NCBI GenBank assembly: GCA_946184715.1
Contig: CAMHGU010000072.1
Coordinates: 1-9,698 of the forward strand
Source: an uncultured bacterium
Lineage (GTDB): Bacteria > Bacteroidota > Bacteroidia > Bacteroidales > Muribaculaceae
Direction of reading: 5' to 3'
Length of the DNA stretch: 9,698 nucleotides
Positions 5,059 to 9,698 of the stretch are shown in pieces (within the stretch, counting starts at the first letter, position 1; every line of letters starts with the position of its first letter). Made by a program: the position numbers and the translations under genes. The notes under the pieces are model-generated. The model did no database searches. It saw only the letters and a program-made list of their open reading frames with translations, and was not told where the DNA came from.

Positions 5059-6285
5059 ATGCCTATGCGTAACTTTACTCTTATCCTTACAGCGCTCCTC
5101 GCAAGCTTCGGTATGGCCCAAGCACAGGACGCTCCTGAGACGCTCGTAGTGAGCGTTCCCGGCTCGCAGATTGTAGCGAGCGACGACCCCGTAGAGCTCG
5201 AATTTGCCGTCACCGGCGGCGAAGCGCCCTACACTTTCAAGCTCACTTCAATCGACCTGGCCGTGAATGAGACCGTTGAATCGGAGGATATGAACGTGAT
5301 TGTCCCCCTCTCGTTCGCCGCATCGACCTCGGTACTGGTTGAGGTAGAGAGCCACGATGGCCTGCTGGGCCACTCGTCGTTCGACGTAGTCCGCACCGAC
5401 AATGGCGCCGGTCTCACCGCCGACTTTGAGAACATCGCCACCGATGGGCAGTACTGGAACGGCTTCGCCGCAGCCGATGGCGGCGCCACCTACTGCTACA
5501 TCTATAGTGGCGGCATCGGCTTCCAGAACCAGTACACCCCCATGTGGAGCTACTGGTCGGGCACAGCCGTATCGGGCGATCTCTCCACCGAGTTCGACCC
5601 GAAGAATGCTATGGAAGGCCAATATCGCAACGTGACCGGCCGGGCCTACGACGGCGAGCAATTCGCCGTCCACTACTGGTCGTCGTGGGAGCCCCTCAAC
5701 TTCAAGGTAGTCGGTAAAGACGGTAACGGAATGGAGCTGCAGGGCGTGGCTATCACCAACACCTTCTACACCGTCAACAGCATCCTCAACGGCGACGCCA
5801 TGGCTAAGCCGTTTGCCGAGGGCGACTATATGAAGCTCACCTTCACCGGCGACAACGCGAGCGGCACCCCCGCCGAGATTTACCTCGCCGACTATCGCGA
5901 CGGCAACACCTACGTGCTCAACGACTGGGAATGGCTCGACCTCTCCTCGCTCGGCAAAGTGACCACCATCAACGTGGCCCTCGAGTGCACCAACGAAATG
6001 ACCCCCACCTATTTCGCCTTCGACACTATGACCGAGAAGGGCAGCGGCATCAATGCCGTGAAGGTAGGCCAGGACTGCAAGGTGGCTATCCGCGCCATCG
6101 GCAATGGTCTGCAGGTGAATGGTCTTAACGAAACAGCCACGCTGCGCGTGTTCAGCCTCGACGGTCGCCAGGTACTGGCAGCTGAGGTATCGGGCAGCCA
6201 CAACGGCGTCAGCACCGCCACGCTTCCCGCCGGCAGCTACATAGCCACTGTAGCCGGTGCTTCGGCCAAGTTTATGAAACGCTAA
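5059..6285 (+). CDS. Secreted DUF4465 protein under B12 control (BtuH-like candidate)
   Basis: This 408-residue protein starts with a signal peptide (RNFTLILTALLASFGMAQA, cleavage near A22-Q23) and has no lipobox cysteine. Residues 27-113 resemble an Ig/PKD-like beta domain (TGGEAPYTF at 52-60). Residues 120-322 match DUF4465: ADFENIATDGQYWNGF (121-136), the SGGIGFQNQYT region (150-160), SILNGDAMAKPF (241-252), EIYLADYR (273-280), DWEWLDLSSLGKV (289-301) and PTYFAFD (316-322). Residues 341-408 form a C-terminal domain like T9SS sorting tails (TLRVFSLDGRQV, LPAGSYIATV, ending KFMKR). From memory, BtuH cobamide-binding proteins of gut Bacteroidetes carry DUF4465, and the upstream riboswitch strongly supports a role in corrinoid capture at the cell surface. 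No btuB or btuG homolog is next to it. The ATG at 5065 is an alternative start. Confidence 0.85.
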   Translation: MPMRNFTLILTALLASFGMAQAQDAPETLVVSVPGSQIVASDDPVELEFAVTGGEAPYTFKLTSIDLAVNETVESEDMNVIVPLSFAASTSVLVEVESHDGLLGHSSFDVVRTDNGAGLTADFENIATDGQYWNGFAAADGGATYCYIYSGGIGFQNQYTPMWSYWSGTAVSGDLSTEFDPKNAMEGQYRNVTGRAYDGEQFAVHYWSSWEPLNFKVVGKDGNGMELQGVAITNTFYTVNSILNGDAMAKPFAEGDYMKLTFTGDNASGTPAEIYLADYRDGNTYVLNDWEWLDLSSLGKVTTINVALECTNEMTPTYFAFDTMTEKGSGINAVKVGQDCKVAIRAIGNGLQVNGLNETATLRVFSLDGRQVLAAEVSGSHNGVSTATLPAGSYIATVAGASAKFMKR

Positions 6286-6315
6286 GATTTCTCTTTACTC
6301 CAATTCTTCTATATC

Positions 6316-6362
6316 AAGGGCGAGACGCCGCCGATGGCGCCTCGCCCTTTCCTTTTCTCCTT
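6316..6362 (+). terminator. Intrinsic terminator of the DUF4465 gene
   Basis: AAGGGCGAG (6316-6324) pairs perfectly with CTCGCCCTT (6341-6349), with an inner CGCC/GGCG stem (6326-6329, 6336-6339). It is followed by a pyrimidine-rich T tract (6348-6362). It lies 31 bases after the stop codon. Confidence 0.75.
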
Positions 6363-6402
6363 AACCGCTTAGAACTCTTAGCCTACCGGCTGCGCCTAAG
6401 CA

Positions 6403-6438
6403 GCGAGGGGCCTCGCCATTGCCGGCGGGGCCCCTCGC
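6403..6438 (-). terminator. Hairpin at the 3' end of the sdhCAB operon
   Basis: A perfect 10-pair stem (6403-6412 with 6429-6438) continues through one G-T pair into CGCC/GGCG (6414-6417, 6424-6427), giving about 15 pairs around a six-base loop. It lies 23 bases past the sdhB stop. No U-tract follows on the minus strand, so it may act by stabilising the mRNA end or with Rho. Confidence 0.55.
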
Positions 6439-6461
6439 GATATGGTAGCGCGCTCTGCGGG

Positions 6462-7217
6462 TCAGTCTTTGAGCTTGGCGCAGAGGTAGTTGCGGTTCAT
6501 ACGGGCGATGTTGCTCAGCGAGATGTTCTTGGGGCACTCAGCGGCGCAAGCACCGGTGTTGGTGCAGTTGCCGAATCCCAGCTCGTCCATCTTAGCCACC
6601 ATAGCCTTCACGCGGCGCGCCTTCTCGGCTTGGCCTTGCGGCAGGAGCGCGAATTGGCTCACCTTAGCCGAGACGAAGAGCATAGCGGAGCCGTTCTTGC
6701 AGGCAGCCACGCAAGCGCCGCAGCCTATACAGGAAGCCGAGTCCATAGCCTCGTCGGCAGCGGTCTTGGGGATAGGAATGGCGTTGGCATCCTGAGCGCC
6801 GCCGGTGTTGAACGACACGTAGCCGCCGGCTTGCTGAATCTTATCGAAAGCGTTGCGGTCCACCATCAGGTCCTTAATCACGGGGAAGGCGGCCGAGCGC
6901 CACGGCTCAATGGTGATGACGTCGCCCTCGTGGAAGCGGCGCATATACAGCTGGCACGTGGTGGCGCCGGTGGCCGGGCCGTGGGGGTGACCGTTGATAT
7001 AGAGCGAGCACATACCGCAGATACCTTCGCGGCAGTCGTGGTCGAAGGCCACAGGCTCTTTCTTGTCGGCCACGAGTTGCTCGTTGAGGATATCGAGCAT
7101 TTCAAGGAACGACGTGTCACCCGGTATGTCCTTCATCTGGTAGGTCTCGAAGTGACCTTTCTCCTTAGGGCCGGCTTGGCGCCACACCTTCAGGCTGAAG
7201 CTTATATTTTCATCCAT
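6462..7217 (-). CDS. sdhB: Succinate dehydrogenase/fumarate reductase iron-sulfur subunit
   Basis: This 251-residue electron-transfer subunit carries electrons between the flavin of SdhA and the haem-bearing membrane anchor. The N-terminal plant-type ferredoxin domain binds [2Fe-2S] through C62, C67, C70 (CREGICGMCS) and probably C88. The C-terminal bacterial ferredoxin domain has CIGCGACVAAC (C163, C166, C169, C173) and CTNTGACAAECP (C218, C224, C228). By analogy with homologs, C163/C166/C169/C228 would hold [4Fe-4S] and C173/C218/C224 would hold [3Fe-4S]. All expected ligands are present and the length is normal for the class-B enzyme. It is the last gene of the operon, 23 bases after sdhA, and could equally be named frdB, since sequence alone does not tell the physiological direction. 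In anaerobic Bacteroidales fumarate reduction is the usual role. Confidence 0.96.
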   Translation of the reverse strand: MDENISFSLKVWRQAGPKEKGHFETYQMKDIPGDTSFLEMLDILNEQLVADKKEPVAFDHDCREGICGMCSLYINGHPHGPATGATTCQLYMRRFHEGDVITIEPWRSAAFPVIKDLMVDRNAFDKIQQAGGYVSFNTGGAQDANAIPIPKTAADEAMDSASCIGCGACVAACKNGSAMLFVSAKVSQFALLPQGQAEKARRVKAMVAKMDELGFGNCTNTGACAAECPKNISLSNIARMNRNYLCAKLKD

Positions 7218-7240
7218 AGTAGAGTCTTCGTTTTAAAGTG

Positions 7241-9232
7241 TTATTCCTTGTAGTTTCGTGTTTGAACCTTAATGGCCTCGTATTCGAGAGGTTCCTTGAC
7301 GAGGGCCGGCTCCTTGTCGTCGCCTTGATAGTCCCAGCACGACACGTAGAAGTAGTTCTCGTCGTCGCGCTTGGCCTCGCCTTCGGGAGTCTGGTACTCT
7401 TCTCGGAAGTGACCGCCGCAGCTCTCGTTGCGGTTGAGGGCGTCGTAAGCCACGAGTTCACCCATAGTGATGAAGTCGTCGAGGCGGAGAGCCTTGTCAA
7501 GCTCGATGTTCATACCCTCTTTCTCGCCGGGGATGAAGAGCTCGGTCTCGAACACCTTGCGGATGCGCTTCAGCTCGTCGAGCGCCTTGAGCAGGCCTTC
7601 CTTGGTGCGGCCCATACCCACGTATTCCCACATAATGTGGCCCAGCTCCTTGTGGATAGAATCCACCGAGCGGGTGCCCTGGATAGCCATCAGGTGGTCG
7701 ATACGGTCGTTGACGGCCTTCTCGGCGGCGTCAAATTCGGGAGTGTCGGTCGAGAAGCGCGGCACGGTAATCTGGTCGCTGAGGTAGTTCTGAATGGTGT
7801 AAGGCAGCACGAAGTAGCCGTCGGCGAGGCCCTGCATCAGGGCCGAGGCACCGAGGCGGTTGGCGCCGTGGTCGGAGAAGTTACATTCGCCTATGGCGAA
7901 GAGGCCCTTGACGGTGGTCTGGAGCTCGTAGTCAACCCAGAGGCCGCCCATCGTGTAGTGGATAGCGGGATAGATCATCATCGGGTTGTAGTATTCCACG
8001 CCGTCGATAGTGTTGGCGAGCTTGCCGGGGTTGACGTCGGTAATCTCCTCATACATATCGAAGAGGTTGCCGTAGCGCTGGCGTATCACATCGATGCCGA
8101 GGCGGCCTATAGCCTCGCTGAAGTCGAGGAATACGGCCTTGCCGGTGTTGTTCACGCCGAAGCCCTTGTCGCAGCGCTCCTTAGCGGCGCGCGAGGCCAC
8201 GTCGCGGGGCACGAGGTTGCCGAATGCCGGATAGCGGCGCTCGAGATAGTAGTCGCGGTCCTCTTCGGGGATGTCGCTACCCTTGATTTCGCCGCTTTGC
8301 AGCTTCTTGGCATCTTCGAGCTTCTTGGGCACCCAGATGCGGCCGTCGTTGCGGAGCGACTCGCTCATCAGGGTGAGCTTCGACTGCTTGTCGCCGTGCA
8401 CGGGAATACAGGTGGGGTGAATCTGCACGTAGGCGGGGTTGGCCATCATAGCGCCTTTCTTGTAGCACTCGATAGCGGCCGAGCAGTTGCAGCTCATAGC
8501 GTTGGTGGAGAGGAAATATACGTTGCCGTAGCCGCCGGTGGCAACCACCACGGCGTGGGCGGCGAAGCGCTCGAGCTTGCCGGTGACGAGGTTCTTGGCG
8601 ATGATACCGCGGGCGCGGCCGTCGATAATCACCACGTCGCGCATCTCGTAGCGGTTGTAGCTCTTCACCTTGCCCATCTGAATCTGGCGGTTGAGCGAAG
8701 AGTAGGCACCGAGGAGCAGCTGCTGGCCGGTTTGGCCCTTAGCGTAGAAGGTACGCGACACCTGAGCGCCACCGAAGGAGCGGTTGGCCAGCAGGCCGCC
8801 GTATTCGCGAGCGAAAGGCACGCCCTGTGCCACGCATTGGTCTATGATATTGTTCGACACCTCAGCCAAGCGATACACGTTGGCCTCGCGAGCGCGGTAG
8901 TCGCCGCCCTTCACGGTGTCGTAGAAGAGGCGATACACCGAGTCGCCATCGTTCTGATAGTTCTTAGCTGCGTTGATACCGCCCTGTGCCGCGATAGAGT
9001 GGGCGCGGCGAGGCGAGTCTTGAATGCAGAAGTTGAGCACGTTGAAGCCCATCTCGGCAAGCGTGGAGGCTGCCGAAGCGCCGGCCAGACCGGTACCCAC
9101 CACGATGACATCGAGCTTACGCTTATTGGCGGGGTTGACCAGCTTCTGATGAGCCTTATAATTGGTCCATTTTTCAGCCACAGGACCCTCGGGGATGCGA
9201 GAGTCGAGGACTACGTTTTTCTTTTCTTCCAT
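7241..9232 (-). CDS. sdhA: Succinate dehydrogenase/fumarate reductase flavoprotein subunit
   Basis: This 663-residue catalytic subunit interconverts succinate and fumarate on the cytoplasmic face. The FAD Rossmann motif is VIVVGTGLAGASAA (G46, G48, G51). H78 in AHSIAAQGG is the expected covalent FAD ligand. Active-site features include HPT (272-274), the catalytic arginine in VPRDVASR (R343), H425 in HYTMGG, and the FAD/substrate motif GECNFSDHGANRLGASAL (448-465). The length and the absence of a signal peptide fit class-B enzymes of Bacteroidota. It follows sdhC by 22 bases and precedes sdhB by 23, so the three are one operon. No Shine-Dalgarno sequence is visible before the ATG at 9232, as is usual for the phylum. 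frdA is an equally valid name. No key residue is missing. Confidence 0.97.
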   Translation of the reverse strand: MEEKKNVVLDSRIPEGPVAEKWTNYKAHQKLVNPANKRKLDVIVVGTGLAGASAASTLAEMGFNVLNFCIQDSPRRAHSIAAQGGINAAKNYQNDGDSVYRLFYDTVKGGDYRAREANVYRLAEVSNNIIDQCVAQGVPFAREYGGLLANRSFGGAQVSRTFYAKGQTGQQLLLGAYSSLNRQIQMGKVKSYNRYEMRDVVIIDGRARGIIAKNLVTGKLERFAAHAVVVATGGYGNVYFLSTNAMSCNCSAAIECYKKGAMMANPAYVQIHPTCIPVHGDKQSKLTLMSESLRNDGRIWVPKKLEDAKKLQSGEIKGSDIPEEDRDYYLERRYPAFGNLVPRDVASRAAKERCDKGFGVNNTGKAVFLDFSEAIGRLGIDVIRQRYGNLFDMYEEITDVNPGKLANTIDGVEYYNPMMIYPAIHYTMGGLWVDYELQTTVKGLFAIGECNFSDHGANRLGASALMQGLADGYFVLPYTIQNYLSDQITVPRFSTDTPEFDAAEKAVNDRIDHLMAIQGTRSVDSIHKELGHIMWEYVGMGRTKEGLLKALDELKRIRKVFETELFIPGEKEGMNIELDKALRLDDFITMGELVAYDALNRNESCGGHFREEYQTPEGEAKRDDENYFYVSCWDYQGDDKEPALVKEPLEYEAIKVQTRNYKE

Positions 9233-9254
9233 AATGTATGGTTGGGGTTAAGCG

Positions 9255-9698
9255 TTATTTACCACAATCGGCGGGAGCCGCTTCGCACTGCTCAATGCAA
9301 GCCGTGTCGGCGCAGCAGGCGCAATTAGACTTCACAGTGAAGCACACAGCTTCGAGGAGGAACAAGCCGCACACCACTCCGGCCCAAATCTTGGAGATAA
9401 GGCGCAGGCGCGATTGCCAGAGCTTGTTGTTGGCTCCGAGCGACTGAAACGCACTCCAAAAACCGTGGGTCATATGGAACCAGAGAGCCACAAACCCGAT
9501 GACGTAGATGGCGAGGGTTACATAGCCGCAAGTGCCGTGGAACACGGAGCCGAGCAGGGCGGAACCGGCCTCAGGCTCTTTGCCCATCATCTCCGGCAGC
9601 TGCATCTTAGCCCAGAAGTGCACAAGATGGAGGCAGATGAAGCAGCAGATGATGATACCGAGGGCAAGCATATTCTTCGATGCCCATTCCACATCCTT
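9255..9698 (-). CDS. sdhC: Succinate dehydrogenase/fumarate reductase cytochrome b subunit (partial, 5' end missing)
   Basis: The visible 147 codons are the C-terminal part of the di-haem membrane anchor of the class-B enzyme, which binds menaquinone. The frame stays open to the window edge (AAG GAT before a GTG at 9692), so the GTG is not the true start and the N-terminus lies outside. Three membrane segments are visible out of the family's usual five: around MLALGIIICCFICLHLVHFW, CGYVTLAIYVIGFVALWFHM and IWAGVVCGLFLLEAVCFTV. Candidate haem ligands are the histidines in LHLVHFW and WFHMTHGFWSAFQSLG, the latter a family signature. The protein ends in an unusual tail with six cysteines in 24 residues (SNCACCADTACIEQC and so on). 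It is the first gene of the visible operon; its promoter is not in the window. Confidence 0.93.
   Translation of the reverse strand, partial: KDVEWASKNMLALGIIICCFICLHLVHFWAKMQLPEMMGKEPEAGSALLGSVFHGTCGYVTLAIYVIGFVALWFHMTHGFWSAFQSLGANNKLWQSRLRLISKIWAGVVCGLFLLEAVCFTVKSNCACCADTACIEQCEAAPADCGK

Noticed and set aside
5248..6201. A 317-codon minus-strand open frame opposite the DUF4465 gene
   Set aside because: It is a shadow frame. The plus strand has a signal peptide, DUF4465 motifs and riboswitch control, while the antisense product has no recognisable features.
7238..9328. A 696-codon plus-strand open frame opposite sdhA and part of sdhC
   Set aside because: It is fully antisense to sdhA, which has every expected active-site residue. 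The translation is a valine/alanine/glutamate-rich shadow of GC-rich codons, with no recognisable domain.

Overview
The window looks like chromosomal DNA from a GC-rich gut-type Bacteroidales; Muribaculaceae is my guess, but the sequence does not prove the family. The reasons are promoters of the Bacteroidota form (a TTG-type -33 element, 19 bases, then TAnnTTTG), start codons without clear Shine-Dalgarno sequences, a class-B succinate dehydrogenase/fumarate reductase operon, and a secreted DUF4465 protein. There are no mobile elements, tRNAs, rRNAs or CRISPR arrays.

Layout, left to right. (1) Positions 1-47 hold the first 15 codons of a minus-strand gene that leaves the window, with its promoter at 74-104. 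(2) Positions 182-2736 hold a tight minus-strand pair: a polytopic membrane protein resembling GT-C or Wzy-like glycan enzymes, followed within 2 bases by a family-4 glycosyltransferase. (3) The gap 2737-3095 holds an apparently complete plus-strand small RNA unit (promoter 2879-2909, three hairpins, U-tract terminator ending about 3030) and a second long hairpin beyond the next gene. (4) Positions 3096-4337 (minus) encode a PLP-dependent histidine-decarboxylase-like enzyme with an N-terminal signal peptide. (5) Positions 4439-5058 are a long plus-strand leader with a cobalamin riboswitch and, beyond it, further strong hairpins. (6) Positions 5059-6285 (plus) encode the riboswitch-controlled secreted DUF4465 protein, a likely cobamide-binding surface protein. 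(7) Two strong hairpins separate it from the convergent sdhCAB/frdCAB operon (6462-9698, minus), whose SdhC start lies outside the window.

How the parts work together. The sdhCAB genes form one respiratory complex that interconverts succinate and fumarate using menaquinone. In gut Bacteroidales this is part of the fumarate-to-succinate-to-propionate route. The propionate branch uses a B12-dependent mutase, so a B12-regulated capture gene next door is metabolically sensible, though the adjacency may be chance. The membrane protein and glycosyltransferase probably act together on a surface glycan. The best candidates for something undescribed are the small RNA at 2914-3030, the stand-alone riboswitch plus DUF4465 unit whose product has a T9SS-like tail instead of a lipoprotein signal, the exported histidine-decarboxylase-like enzyme, and a six-cysteine tail on SdhC.
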